From: Lasioglossum baleicum
Taxonomy: Eukaryota > Arthropoda > Insecta > Hymenoptera > Halictidae
Assembly: GCF_051020765.1 (NCBI RefSeq)
Contig: NW_027469199.1
Location: forward strand, 248,001-312,000
Length of the DNA: 64,000 bases
Direction of reading: 5' to 3'
The notes below the pieces were generated by a model. It worked only from the letters and a program-made list of their open reading frames with translations. It searched no databases and was not told the origin of the DNA. A program made the position numbers and the translations under genes. Numbering within the stretch: position 1 is the stretch's first letter; each line of letters starts with the position of its first letter. This document shows positions 12,861 to 27,000 of this stretch, one piece after another.

Positions 12861-15255
12861 CCGTTCCTCACATGTGTACTAATTTGTTTCTCTGGCTACG
12901 AAGTTATACTCTCGATATTGCGGGTTAGCTTCTCGAAAGGTATGGCCGCTGGTAGGAAGTTTGACTCTATAGCAGTAAGTAACGTTCTATTTCGGTTCGA
13001 CACTGTACTTTATCACGCGCACCGTGAATTATGGTGTCTATTACCAATACTTTCCTCGGAATTTACTACCGGACTACCTGGTTTCCCGTTGGAACCACAG
13101 GATAGGTGAAGCTATTAACTTAGTCGTTCGAATCTCAAAGATGGTGGACACGTTCCTGAAGCGATTGACCCTCGATCTTCAAATTCATACATGAACTTAT
13201 AATACCCATCACTAAAATGTATAATAATGGCTTTGTCTGAACACGAAGTTATACTCTCGGTATGGCGGGTTAGCGTCTCCGAAGGAAAGGGTCTCGGTAA
13301 AAGGATTATCTCTATACCAATGAGAAGTGTTCTACTACGGTTTGACGGTCTGCTTTAATATTCATATGGTGAATTATAGTGTCTATTGCCAATACTGTTC
13401 AGCGGATTTACTTCTGGAAACCAGGCTTGACTATTGGAATCACAGGATAGATAAAGCTGTTGACTCAGACTGTCGACTCTCAAAGAAGATGTTAACGTTT
13501 TCGAGCGGCTTGACAGCCGGTCCTATTATTCATACGTGGAATTGTGGTGCGCATCTGCTAAAATATCTACTTAATTGTTTCTCTGAACACTAAGTTATAC
13601 CGACGATACAGTGGGATACGTCCTTGGAAGGTAAGGTATCCGGTAAAGAGTATGACGTTATACCAATTGGTAACGTTCTCCAGCGGTTTGACTATGTACT
13701 TCAATATTCATACTGTAAGTTGAGGTGCTTATTGCCTATAGAGTTCAGCGCATTTACTCCTGGAGTACCTGATTTGCCTCTCGGAATCAGAGGATGGCTG
13801 CAAGTATTGACTTAGGTGTGCGACTCTCAAACAAGGCGGTAACGTTCACGAACGGTTTGACACTTGATTTGCTTATTCATACATGATATTAAGGTGACCC
13901 TCACTAAAATGTATACTAATATGTTCCGCTGAACACGATGTTATACTCTCGGTACAGCGAGATAGGCTTTCGGTCGGTAAGGCCTACAGTAATATCGTGA
14001 CCTTATACCAATTATAAAATTCCCAAACGGATTGACGCTTTACCTTAGCATACATTGAGTGAATTATGGTGTCTATCGCCAATACCCTTCAACGGATTAA
14101 TTCCAGGAATACCTGGTTTGACTTTCGGAATCATATGATAAGTGACGTTATTGACATAGCAGTCCTACTCTCATGTAAGTTGGTAACATTCACGAACGGT
14201 TTCAAATACGATCTTCGAATTCATACATGAAATTAAGTTGCTAGTCACTAAAATGTCTACTTGTTTGTTTCGTTGATCACGAAGTTATACTATCAATACA
14301 GCGCGCTATGATTTCCGACGGTAAGGTCAGCAATAAAGCTATTGTCTTTATACCAACTTGTAATATTCTTAAACGTTTTGTCGTTATACAATATTATGCA
14401 ATCCGTGAATTAAGGAGTCCATTGCCATACCGGTTCAGCGGATTTACTCCCCGTATACCTGGTTTTACTGTCCGCACTACAGGATAGATGAAGCTATTGA
14501 CTTAGCCATTCGTCTCTCACAGAAGGTGTAAACGTTCTCGAAATGTTTGACAATCGATCTTCTAATTCATACATGAAGTGAAGGTGCCCGTCACTGGAAT
14601 GATTACTAATTTCGTTCTCTGAGCACGAACTTAAACTCTCGATGAAGCCGGTGATGTACGCGGAGGGTAAGTCCTTCGGTAAAGCGTTTGACTTTATTCC
14701 TATTGGTAATGCTCTCAAACGGCTTCACGATCTACTGTTATTTTCAAATCGTGAATTAAGGTGTATATTGCCAAAACTCTTCATCGGAGTTACTCCATGA
14801 ATATCTGATTTTATCCACCGAACTACAGGATAGGTGAAGTTATTGGCTTAGCCGTTCGTCCCTCACAGATGGTGGGAACGTTCTCGAACGGTTTCATCCT
14901 CGATCTTTTAATACAGTCATGAAATTAAGGTACTCGTCACGGAAATGTATACAATTTCTAATCTATGAATACGGCGTAATACTTTCGATACTGGGGGTCA
15001 GTTTTGCGGAGGGAGTGGCATCCTGTAGGAAGTTTAAACCTACACGAATAGGTAATGATCTACAACGGCTTTAATGCCAGATTTTATATTCAAACCGTGA
15101 ATTGATGAGTTTATTGCTAAGACTGTACAGCGCATTAACTGCAGTAATATCTCGTTTGACTTCCTCAATCACAGGATGTTTGAAGCTATTGACTTAGCTG
15201 TTTGAATCTCAAAGAAGGTGGTATATATCTCGAACGGTTTGACGCTTGATCAACT

Positions 15256-15320
15256 TATTCATAATGAAATTAAGGTCCCCGTCACTAAAATGTTTACTAA
15301 TATGATTCACTGAACACAAA
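15256..15320 (+). repeat. Example of satellite subfamily with shortened TTCATAATG
   Basis: TTATTCATAATGAAATTAAGG lacks the AC of the usual TTCATACATGAAATTAAGG. It is followed by TCCCCGTCACTAAAATGTTT and a GATT variant of the TTTGTTTC tract. The same combination, with minor changes, is at about 11805, 38300, 57520 and 61285, which marks it as a recurring subfamily and not one mutated copy. Confidence 0.65.
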
Positions 15321-16180
15321 GTTATACTACCGATGAAGCCGGTGAATTCCGCAAATGGTGAGGCCCTTGGTAAAACGTTTGACTTTATACCAATTGGTAA
15401 CGTTCACAAACGGTGTGACGATGTATTTAAATATGCAATCCGTGAACGAAGGTTTCTATTCCCAATACTGGACAGGGAATTTACTACTGCAATATCTGGT
15501 CTGCCTCTCGGAATCGCAGGATATGGTGAAGTTATTGTCGTAGCCGTTTGAATCTCAAAGATGGTGCTAGCTCTCTCAAACGGTTTGATACAAGGTCTTC
15601 TAATTCATACACAAAAATAAGGTGTGCTTCTGCTATAAAGTCTACTCATATGTTTTCGTGCGCACTAAGCATGACGCTTGCTGCAGCGGGGTAGGTTCTC
15701 GGAAGGTAAGGCCTCACGTGAAATGATTGACCCTGTACCAGCAGGTAACGTTCTAAAACGGTTTGACTGTGTACATTAGTATTTGTGCCGCAGAATGGGG
15801 TGCCTAACTCCAACACTGTGCTGCAGATTTACACCAGGAATACCTGATATGACTCTCGGAATTGCTGGATAGGTGTGCCCATTGACTAAGCCGTTCGAAC
15901 CTCAAATATGGCGGTGACGATCTCGAACGGTGTGTGTCTCGATTTTAATATTTATACATGAAAATGTGGTGTCCGTCTGCCAATAAGTCTACTAATCTGT
16001 TTCTGTGAACAGTAAGGAAGACACTCGGTGCAGCTAGTTATATTCACGGAAGGGCGGGTATTGGGTAAAGACAATGAGTCTATACCAATAGGTAACGTTC
16101 TACAACGGTTTGACTCTGTACTTGAAATTTTATAGCCTAATATAGTGTGCCTAATGCCAATGCCGTACGGCGGATTTACT

Positions 16181-18092
16181 AGTGACTGGCACCTTATTTT
16201 CATGAATGAATACCAAAGTCATGAGTAAAACTTTTCGAAAACGTTATCACCATCATTGAGTATCGAACGGCTCAGAAAACTGCTCCACCATTTTCAAGGT
16301 TCCAAAAGAGAAATGAGGCATTCCGGGTGAAAATGCGCTGAACTGGTTTTCAATAGACAGCTTAATTCAAGGTATGAATACAAATGTAGAGTGTCAAGCT
16401 GTAGGAGAACATTTCCAATTCGTATAATATCATTCTCTTTACCTTAAGAGAATCTATCCCACTGTAGCGAGTGCCTTGCTCAATGTTAATGGAAACAAAT
16501 TAGTAGACATTACAGCAGACGAACAGGTTATTTTCATGTATGAATCGGAATACCGATGGTTAAACCGTCCGAGATCGTTACCATGTTCCTCGAGATTCGA
16601 ACAACTAAGTCAATAGCTTCACCAATCACGTAATTCCGAGAGTTAAACCAGGTATTCCAGTAGTAAATGCGCTGATCCATATTGGCAACAGACATCTTAA
16701 TTCTTGGAATGAATATTAATATACAGAGTAAAACCTTTTTAGAACGTTACGTATTGGTGTCGGGTCAAAAGTTTCACAGAAGGCATTACCTTACGAGAAA
16801 CTATGCCGCTGTAATGAGAGCGCAACTTCGTGTACAGAGAAGCAAATTAGTATACATTTTAGTCACGGTCAACTTAACTTCATGTATGAAATAGAAAATC
16901 GGGTGACAAACCGTTAGGAAGCGGCAACATGTTCTTTGAGTGTCGAACGGCTAAATTGAATGCTTCGCTGATCCTGTGATTGCGAAAGTCATATCATGCA
17001 TTCCAGGAGAGAATGCGCTGAACATTATTGACAATAAACTCCTCAACTCCCTGTATGAATATTAAAGTACAGTGTCAGACCGCTGGGGTTCGTTACCAAT
17101 TGGATAATCATCATATTCCTTACCGGATACCTTGCCTGTCGAGAAAATGACCCGCTGTGTCGTGGGTATAACTACGGGTTCAGATAAACAAATTAACAGA
17201 CATTTTAGTGACGGTCATCTTAATTTCATGTATGAATTGGCAGATCGAGTGTCAAGCCTTTAGAGAACGATGCGACCTTCATTGCGGTCGAACGGCAAAG
17301 TCAATAGCTCCACCCATTCTGTGATTCCGAGAGTCGATCCATGTTTTCCGGAAGTTGATCCGCTGAACAGTATTGGCAATAGTCACCTTATTTCACAGCA
17401 TGAATATTAAAGTAGAGAGTCAAGCCGTCGGAGAACGTTACGAATTGGTATGAAGTAATCCTATTTACCGAATACCTGACCGTCCTATAATGAAACACAC
17501 TGCAGCGAGTGTCTTGCTTAGTACTCGCGGAAACGAACTTGTAGCGATTTTAGCAGATGGACAGATTTTTCACGTATGAATAGGAAGATCTAGGGTCAAC
17601 CCCTCCGGAAACGGGATCACACTCTACGAGGTTCGAACTCCTGAATCAATAGATACCCATATCCTGTGTTTTCGAAGGCCAGACCCGGTATTCCGGGAGT
17701 CAGCCCGCTGTACATTATTTGCCATATACACACTACTTCACGGTATAAATATTAAAGGACAGATCCAAACCGTTGATGAACATTACTTATTGCAATAGAG
17801 TCAAACTTTTCACAGAAGGCCTTACCTTCGCGAAGCTATCCCGCTGTATTGAGAGTATAACGTCGTGTTTTCTTGAAACAGATTGGTTGTCATTTTAAAG
17901 ACGGGAACCTTAATTTCATGTATGAAGTAGAAGATCAAGTGTCAAACCGTTCTGGACCGCTACCACCTTCTATGATATTCGAACAGCTAAGTCAATAGCA
18001 TTATATATCCTGTGCTTCCGCGAGCCAAACACAGTTATTCCGGGAGTAAGTCCGCAGAAAGGTATTGGCCCTAGACACATTAATTCGCGGTA
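16181..18092 (-). repeat. Satellite array block 3, minus orientation
   Basis: About 5.5 satellite units in minus orientation between two orientation switches. The first unit starts abruptly at AGTGACTGGCACC, in mid-phase, straight after plus-strand GGCGGATTTACT. The last stops in mid-phase after TTAATTCGCGGTA. Landmarks are otherwise normal. A small deletion removes part of the GAATACCTTACC region near 16445. No other feature is seen. Confidence 0.88.
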
Positions 18093-18411
18093 TATTCTTG
18101 AGTACATGATTTACTTATCGGAATCACGGGATACCTGCAGCTACTGACTCAGATCTGCGACTCTCAATGAAGGTAGTAACGTTCTCGAACGGTTTGACTC
18201 TCGATCCTCTAATTCGTATATGAAATTAAGGTGCCCGTCACTAAATTGTATACTAATGTGTTTCACTGAACGAGAAGATATACTCTCGATCCAGCGGGTT
18301 AGGTTTTCGGGGGGTAAAGTCTTCGGAAATGCGTTTGTCTTTATACCAATTTGTAACGTTCTCAATCGGTGAATCAATCGTGAATTAAGATGTCTATTAC
18401 CAATATTGTTG
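18093..18411 (+). repeat. Single-unit inverted island in the satellite array
   Basis: A plus-oriented segment of about 319 bp, shorter than one 346-bp unit, flanked on both sides by minus-oriented satellite. It runs from the TGGAATACCTGATTTGAC part of the consensus (read here as TTGAGTACATGATTTACT) through the A half-unit. It ends in the B half at ATTACCAATATTGTT. About 25-30 bp are missing near 18368, where CTCAATCGGTGAATCAATCG replaces the usual core. The right edge coincides with TGTTCAG, a heptamer present in the consensus of both strands. Confidence 0.82.
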
Positions 18412-21400
18412 AGAAACAAATCTTTATACATCCTAGTGTCGCACACGTTAATTACAAGTATAATTTAAAACATCGGGTGTAAAACCGTTTGATTACGTTA
18501 CCACCAACTTTGTAGGTCGAGCAGCACAGTCAATAGCTTCAGAAATCCTATGACTCTCAGTGCCAAACCAGGTATTCCGCGAATAATTGCGGTAACACTA
18601 TCGGCAGTATAGATATTAAATCACTGCTTTTATACGAAACGAGAGCGTCCATCCATTTCAGATTGCCACCAATTAGTATGAAATCATACACCTTACCGAA
18701 TATCTAACACTCCGAAGGCTAAACCTGCTGTACCGAGAGCATAACATCGTGTTCAGAGGAACGAACTAGTACACATTTTAGTGACGAGTACAATAGTTTC
18801 ATATATAAATTAGAAGATCGAGTGTAAACCCTTTCGAAAGAGTTACCACCTAAGTGGAGATTCGAACGGCTTAGTTACTCGCTTCACATTCCCTATGACT
18901 CCGAGACTTAAATCGGGCATTCCGGACGTACATCCGCTGAATAGTATTGGCAATCGACACCTTAATTCGCGGTTTCAATGCTAAAGTAGAGCGTCAAACC
19001 GTTTGAGAACGTAACCAACTGCAATGAAGATAAACATTTTACCGAAGACTTTATCCACCGAAAGACTAACAGGCTGTATCCACAGTATATCACCGTATTC
19101 AGATTTACGAAATAGTATACATTTTAGTAACGAGCACGTTATTTCATCCGTGAATTGGAAGATCGAGTGTCAAATCTCTCGAGAAGGCTACCACATTCTG
19201 TGTGAAACGAAAGGCTAGGTGCATAACTTCACCTATCCTGCGATTCCGAGAATCAAAGAAGGGAGTTCGAGAGTAAATCTGTTGAACAGCTTTGGTATTA
19301 GACACGATAAATCACGTTTTCAATTATAAAATAGAGCGTCAAACCGTTTGAGAACGTTACCATTTGGATGATGGTAAACGTTCTACCGAAGACCTTACCC
19401 CACGAGATCACCATCTGCTGTATCAAGAATATGGCTACCTGTTCAGGGATACAAGTTACTAGACATTTTGGCAGCCGTACTACTTATTGTCATGTATGAA
19501 GACAGAAATCGATAGTCAAACGTTTGGGGAGCGATACCACATTACTTGATATACGAACGGCTATGTAAATAGCTTCACATATCTGGTATTTCCGAGAAGC
19601 AAATCAGTTATTCCTGAAGTAAATCCACCGAACAGTATAGGCAATAGACACCTTACTTCACAGTATGGATATTAATTTATAGATACAAGCAGGTGGAGAA
19701 CGATACAACTTTGAATAGATTAAAACTTTTTGCCGAATACCGTGCCATCCGATAATGTAACCCGCTGTAGAGAGAGACTTATTTAATGTTTATCTAAACA
19801 AATACGTGGGCATCGTAGCCGATGGGAATCCTTAATTTGACGTATGAATAAGGAGATCGAGAGCCAAACCGTTTGAAAACGTTATCAAGTTTTCTTAGCG
19901 TCGCGCACCTAAGTCAATAGCATCACCCATCCTGAGATTCCGAGAGTCAGACCAGGTATTCCTGGAGTACAACCCCTGAACAGAACTGGCAACAGACAGC
20001 TTATTTCACGGTACAAACATTAAACCAGAGCATCATACCGCTGTATTGCTTTACCTATTCGTATGGAGTCAAACCTTTTACCGATGACCCCACCTTCCAT
20101 GGAGCTAACCTGCAGTATCCAGAGTAAATCCAGAGTATATCTCCGTGATCAGAGAAGTAAGTTAGTATACGTTTTGATGACGGACACCTTAATATCATGC
20201 ATGAATTAGAAGATAGAGAGACAAACCTTTCGAGAACGTTATCACCTTCTTTGAGAGTCGCATATCTAAGTCAACCGCTGCACCTGTCATGTGATTGCGA
20301 GGGGCAAATCACGTATTCCAGTAGCAAATTGAGCAGTATTGTAAATTGACACCTGAACTCACGGTATGAATATTAATGGTCAAACCATTGTAGAACGTTA
20401 CCTATTGCTATATAGTCGTCCTTCTTACCGAATGCCTTACCTTCCGAGAACCTAACCCACTGTATCCACAGTGTAACTTCATGTTTAGGGAAACACAGTA
20501 GTAATAATTTTAGTGACGTCACCTTAAATTCATGTATTAATTAGAAGATCGAGTTTCACACCGTTCGAGAACGTTATCACCTTCCTTGAGAGACGAGCAG
20601 TAATGTGAATAGCTTCACTTATTTAAAGATTCCAAGAGTCATAAGAGGTATTCCGGTAGTAAATCCGCCGATCCCTTTTGCAATAGACATCTTATTTCAC
20701 GCTATGAATATTAAAGTGGAGTGTCAAACTGCCGGAGATCATTACCAGTTCATATATATCACTCTTCTTACCGAATACCATACCCTCCTTTAACCTAACT
20801 GGCTTTAGCGAGTGTCTTGCTTAATGTCCACGGAAACAGATTAGTAGATATGTTAGCAGGTGGGCACCACATTTTCCTGTATTAATATCAGATCCGAAGG
20901 TTTAACCGTTAGAAAACAATACCACCTTCCTTTGGAGCCGAACAGCTAAGTCTATAGCTTCATCTACCCTGCGATTCCGAGAGCCAGACCAGGTAATCCG
21001 GGGGTAAATCCGCTGACCAGTATTGGCAAGAGAGACCTTAATTCACTGTACGAATATTAAAGCAGATTGTCAAACCGTCGGCGCAAACTACCGATTCGTA
21101 TAAAATCATTCTTTTTACCGAATAACTTACCTTCTATGAACCTAACACGCTGTAGCGATTGTCTTGCTTTGTGCCCACGGAAACAACTCAGTAGACATTT
21201 TAGCAGACATGAGACTTATTTCCATCTATGAATAGAATAATCGAGATTCACACCGTTCGAAAACGTTCCCACCTTCTCTGAGAATCGAACGGCGAAGTCA
21301 ACAGTTTCTCCCATCCTGTGAGTCCTAGAGCAAAACAGGTATTCCTGGAGTGAATCCGCTGAATAGTATTGGCTACCGGCACATTAATTCGTTGTATGGA

Positions 21401-21429
21401 TATCCGTCCGCGAACATTAGCAGTTCGTG

Positions 21430-21690
21430 TTAAGTCGTTACTTTTACCGAATACCTTTCCTTCCGAGAACCTAACACGCTGTAGCGACAGTCTCCCTTAT
21501 TGTTTACAGAAAAAATTAGTAGACGTTTTACTGGACGGACACCACATTCTTGTGTATAAGTATCAACAACCAGAGTCAAAGCGTTCGAGAACATAACCAC
21601 CTTCCTTGTGCGTCGCACACCATAGTCAATAGATTCACCTATTCTGAGATTCCTAGAGTCAAACCAGTACTTCCGGGAGTAAATCCGCTC
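21430..21690 (-). repeat. Long-range related block D7, left copy
   Basis: Shares CCTAACACGCTGTAGCG, CCACATT-TTGTGTAT, GAGTCAAAGCGTTCG and GCGTCGCACA with about 48600-48860, 27.2 kb away. It could be a duplicated tract or two members of one small subfamily; the D1 blocks carry some of the same variants. Confidence 0.6.
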
Positions 21691-21700
21691 AACAGTGATG

Positions 21701-21818
21701 GCAGGAGACACATAAATTGACGATTTGAATATTAAAGTAGAGCGTCAAACAGTTTGGAAACGTTACCAATTCCAATGTCGCAATAGACGCATTAATTCTC
21801 GATTTGAATATTAAAGTA
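21701..21818 (-). repeat. Local tandem duplication with a 79-bp step
   Basis: Two copies of GCA..AGAC-CAT-AATT, each followed by GATTTGAATATTAAAGTA, begin at 21701 and 21780. After the second copy the sequence resumes at CTAATTGGTATAAAG, skipping the part that usually follows. Confidence 0.68.
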
Positions 21819-23569
21819 TACTAATTGGTATAAAGTGAAATGTTTCACCGAAGTCCTTAGCTTCCGCGAACGTCATCGGCTTCATCGAGAGTATAACGTC
21901 GCGTTCAGAAAAAGATAACAATATTCATTTCAGTGACGGCACCTTAACTACGTTTACGAATTAGGAGATCAAGGGTCATAACTGATCTAGAGCGTTAACA
22001 CCTTCTATGATATTCTAACAGCTAAAAGAATAGCTACAAATATCCTGTGTTTCCGAGAGTCATACCAAATATTCCGGATGTAAGTGCGCTGTATAGTGTT
22101 GGCAACAGACACCTTAATTCAAGATTTGAATATTAATGTGGAACGCAAGCAGTTGTAGAACGATAGATAATGGTATGGAGTCAAACATTTTGCTTATAGC
22201 CCTCCCATCGGAGAAGATAATACGTCTTGTCGAGAACATAACATCGTGATAAGAGAATGAAATTGGTAGTCATTTCAGTGACTGCCACCTTAACCTCATA
22301 TATGAATTAGAAGATCGAGGGTCAACCCGTTCGAGAACGTTGCCACCGTCTGTGAGAGACGAACGACTATGTCAATAGCTACACGCGTCCTGTCATTCCA
22401 AGGGACAAACCAAGTATTCCGAGAGTAAATCCGATGAAACATTTTGCAATAGACATCGTCGTTCACGGTATGTATATTAAAGTACAGAGTCAATACGACG
22501 GAGGGCATTACCAAATGGTATAAAGTCAAACCTTTTACGGGATACCATGCATTCGGACAGCCTAACGTGCTGTTGCGAGAGTATAACATGGTGTTCAAGG
22601 AGTGAAATTAGAATGCATTTTAGTGACGGCCATCTTTATTTCATGTATGAATTAGAAGATCCAGGGTCAAACCGTTCGAGAACGTTTCCACCTTCATTGA
22701 GGATCGATCGGCTAAGACAATAGCTACATCTATCCTGTGATTGCGAAAGCCAAACCAGGTATTCCGGGTGTAAATCCGTGGAACAGTTATGGCAATAGAC
22801 AGCCGAATGGACGGTTTGAATATTCACGTTGAGCGTCAAACGATTGTAGTACGATACCAATTGGTATAGTGTCAAACATCGTACGGTAGGCTTTACCTTC
22901 CTAGAACGTATCGCGCTGTATAGAGAGAAAAAGTACGTGATCACAGAAGCAAATATGTATACATTTTGGTTTCTGGCACCTTAATTTCATGTATGAATTA
23001 GAAGGTAAAGTGTCATACCGATCAAGATCGTTACCACCATGTTTGAGGGTCGAACGGCTGCGTCAATAGCTTCACATATCCTGGGATTCCGAGAACGAAA
23101 CCAGGTATTCCGGGAGAAAATCCGCTGTTCAGTATTGCCATTAGTCACATTACTTCACGATATGAATACTAATGTGCAGAGTCAAGCCGTTGTAGAACGT
23201 TACGTTTTGGTATAGAGTCAATCTTCTTACTGAAGGCCTTACCTTCCGTGAACCTGACCGGCTGTATTGAGAGTATAACTTTGAGTTCAGATAATCTATG
23301 TAGTATATATTTTAGTGTCCGGCACCATAATTCCGTACATCAATAAGAAAATTGCGCCGCAAACCTTTCGAGAACGTTATCGCATTTTTTACAATCGCAC
23401 AGCTAAGTCAATAGCTTCACCTGTCGTATGATCCTCAGAAAAGCCGTTGTAGCACGTCACCTATTGGCATGGAGTCAAACTTTTCACTAATAGGCTTGCC
23501 TTCCGAGAAGCTAATCCGCTGTATCGGGAGTGTAACATCGTGTTGAAGGACGCAAGTTAGTGTACATTT

Positions 23570-24080
23570 TAGTGACGGCACACATAAATTCATGTACGAA
23601 TTAGAAGGTTGACGGTCAAACCGCACGAGAACGTTGCCACCTTCAGTAAGGGACGAACGGCTAAGTCAATAACTTCCCCGATCCTGAGAGTCCGAGAGAA
23701 AAACCAGGTATTCCGGGAGCATATCCGCTAACAGCATTGGTAATAAACACCTTAATTCACGGTTTGAATCTTAATATACAGCGTAAAACCGTTTCATAAC
23801 AATACCAAATCGTATAAAGTCATTCCATTTTTGAATACCTTACTTTCTGAGAACCAAGCCTCCTGTAGCGAGTGTCCGGCTTAATGTTATGGGAAACAAA
23901 TTAGGAGCCATTTCCGCAGACGGAGACTAAATGTTTGTGTATAAGTATCAACATCGAGAGTCAATGCGTTCGAGAACGTTACCTCCTTCTTTGAGAGTCG
24001 CACAACTAAGTCAATAACTGCACATATCCTGTGACTCCGAAAAGTTATTCAGGTACTCAAGAATATACCGCGAATTAATG
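23570..24080 (-). repeat. Long-range duplicated block D1, right copy (includes an inversion junction)
   Basis: Second copy of D1, 14.1 kb to the right and in the same orientation. It keeps the junction GAATATACCGCGAATTAATG. About 20 bp into the plus-oriented part it departs (GGGATGCTCTTGACTTAGCC), skipping about 70 bp relative to the left copy. The duplicated tract therefore ends just beyond the switch. Confidence 0.85.
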
Positions 24081-27000
24081 GGGATGCTCTTGACTTAGCC
24101 GTCCAAATCTCAAGGTTGGTGGTAACCATCTCGAACGGGTTAATCCTCGATCCTCAAAATCATACAGAAAATTATGGGGCGCGACACGAAGATATTTGCT
24201 AATTCCTTCCTTTGGGCACGATGTTAGGCTCTCAATTCAGCGCGATGGGCTTTCAGTGGGTAAGGACATCAGTAAAGCGTTTGACTTTGTACGAATTGGT
24301 AGCATTCACAAATAAATTGTCTCTCTACTTTAATATACATACCGTGAATTAAGGTGCCTAGTGCAATATTGTTCAGCGGATGTGCTGGAGGAATTCCAGG
24401 CTTGACTCTCGGAATCTGAAGTGTAAGTGATTCTATTCGGTTAGAAGTGCGATTTCATAATGATGGTGATAACGTCCTCGAACTGTTTGACACTCTGTCT
24501 TCGAATTCATACATGAAATTAAGCTTCCCGTCACTGAAATGAGTACTAGTTTGATATTTTGAACACAAAATTATACACCCGATGAAGCGGGTGACGTTCG
24601 CAGAAGGTACGGCCTTCGGTAAAACCTTTCACTTTGTACTAACTGATATCCCTCACAAACGGTTTGACGCACAACATTACTATTCAAACCGAAAGTTAAG
24701 ATGTCTATCGTCAATACTGTTCCACGGAATTACTCCCGCAGTACCTGGTTTTACATACGGAACCACCAGGTTTGTGAAGTTATTGACTTTGCCGTTCGTC
24801 TCTCACAGAAGGTGGCAACGATCTTGAACGGTTCGACCCTCGATCTTCCAATTCATACATGAAAATAATGTGCCCCTCATTAAAATGCATACTAGTTTTA
24901 ATATCTGGGCACGAAATTGTACTCTCGATACACCGGGATTATGTTCCCTCAGGGTAAATACTTTGGTAACAGGTTTGACCTTATGCCAATGGTAAAGTTC
25001 TCAAACAGTTTCACGCACTTCTTTAATATTCTAACCGTGAATTATGGCGTCCATTGCCAACAGTGTACAGTGGGCTGACTGCCGGAATACCTGGTTTGAC
25101 TCTCAGTATCACAGGATCGGTGATGCTATTGACTCAGCTGTGCAACTCTGAAGAAAATTGGTAACGTTCTCAAACGGTATAACAATTGATCTTCCTATTC
25201 ATAAATGTAGTTAAGGTGCGCGTGACTAATACGATTACTAATTTGCTGCTCTGAACACGATGTTATACCCTCGATACACTCGGTTAGATTTTCGAATGGT
25301 AACGCTTCTTTAAATATTTTAACTCTACACCAATTTGTAATAGTCTACAACGGCTTGACGGCCTGCGTTGAGACACAAACCGTGAATTATTGTCGACACT
25401 ATTCAGCGAATTTACACCCGGGATATCCAGTGTGGCTTTCAGAGTCACAGGATAGGTGAAGCTATTGACATGGACGTTTAACTCCCAAAGAAGGTGGGAA
25501 CGATATAGAACGGTATGGTACTCGATTTTCTAATTCATATATGAAAATAACGTGCGCCTCTGCTAAAATGTCTATTTATAAGCTTCCGGGAACATTAAGC
25601 TGGAAACTCGCTACACCTGGATATGTTCTCGGAAGGTAAGGTATTCAGTAAAAAGAATGACTTTATACGAATTGGTAATGTTCTTCGACGGTTTGGCTCC
25701 CTCCATTAATATTTAAACCATGAATTAATGTTTCTATTGCAAATAGAATTCTGCGGATTTACGCCTGGAATACTAGGCTTGACTCAGGGAATCACAACAA
25801 TAGGTGAAGCGATTGACTTAGCCGTTCGATCTTCAAAGAAGGAGGAAACGATCCCGAGCGGTTTGACTATCGGTCTTCTTATACATACATGAAATTAACA
25901 TGTCCCCTACGGAAATGAATACTGGTTTCATTCTCTGAATACGAAGTTATACTCTCGATACGGCGGGATATTTTTACGGAACGTTTGTCATTCAGCAAAA
26001 CGACTGACTTCATAGCAAATGGTAACGTTCTCAAACGGTTAGACGCTCAAATCTTAATTTGATACCGCGAGATATGGTGTCTATTGCCAATATTGTTCAT
26101 CGGATAGACTCCTTGAATACCTGGTCTCTCTATCGAAATGGCAGGATAGGTGAAGCTAGTGACTCAGCAGTTCGACTGCCAAAGAAGGTAGGAACGTTCC
26201 CGAAAGATTTGACACACAACCTTCTATGTCATAGTTGAAGTTATGATGCCTATGACTAAAATGTATACTAATCAATTTCTCTACCCACAAAGTCACACTC
26301 TGGATGCTGCAGATCACGTTCTCGTAATGTAAGACCATCAGTATAAGGTTTGACTCTATACGAATAGGTGTCGTTCTATAACGGTTTGTATATGTACTTT
26401 AAAATTTATATCATGAAATAGAGTGTAACGCCAATACTGTTCAGCGGACTTACTCCCGGAATACCTGGTTTGACTCAGGCGTCACAGGATGGAAGAAGCT
26501 ATTGACTTGGCCGTACGAATCTGAACGAAGATGGTAACATTCACCAGCGGTTTGACAGTCTATCTTCTTATTCATAACTATATGATGGTCTCGGACACTA
26601 ATATCTTTACTAATTTGATTCTCTGAGCACGAAGTTAAACTTTCCATGAAGATGGTGACGTTCGCGGACGGTACAGCTTTCGGTAAAACGTTTGATTTCA
26701 TGACCATTGCCAATATTCATAAACCGTTTGACGCTTTACTTTAATATTCATATTTAGTAATTTATTGCTAAAACTATTTCGCGTTTTTACACACGGCATA
26801 CCCTGTTTGACGCTCGGAATCACAGGATTGATGATGCTTCTGACAGACGTTCGACTCCCAAAGAAGGTGTTATCGATATCCTACGGCTTGACTCTCGATT
26901 CTGAAATTTTTACATGAAAATGTGGTGCCGGCCAGCCAAAATGACTACTGGTTTGTTTCCGTGAACATTAAGCAAGTCACTCGCTACAGCTGGTTATGTT

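Larger units (their letters stand above)
9941..16180 (+). repeat. Satellite array block 2, plus orientation
   Basis: The same satellite family in the opposite orientation to block 1. Landmarks now read directly on the plus strand, for example GGAATCACAGGATAGGTG, CACGAAGTTATACTCTCG and CCTGGTTTGAC. About 18 units fit. The block contains one member of a long-range duplicated pair (about 12525-12860, matching 59265-59600). It also holds copies of a subfamily marked by TTCATAATGAAATTAAGG near 15260. It contains no supportable gene; the 138-codon frame at 12693-13109 is a chance opening across satellite units. Confidence 0.92.
18412..24064 (-). repeat. Satellite array block 4, minus orientation
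   Basis: About 16 units in minus orientation. A local 79-bp step duplication lies at 21701-21818. A deletion of about 95 bp lies near 23430, where GTATGATCCTCAG runs directly into AAAAGCCGTTGTAG. The last 500 bp are a copy of the end of block 1. No gene-like feature is seen. Confidence 0.92.

Noticed and set aside
12693..13109. 138-codon open reading frame, the longest in the window
   Set aside because: It spans satellite units, is not open in neighbouring copies, and its translation is the same repeat-derived peptide pattern seen in other fragments. No domain, signal or start context supports it.
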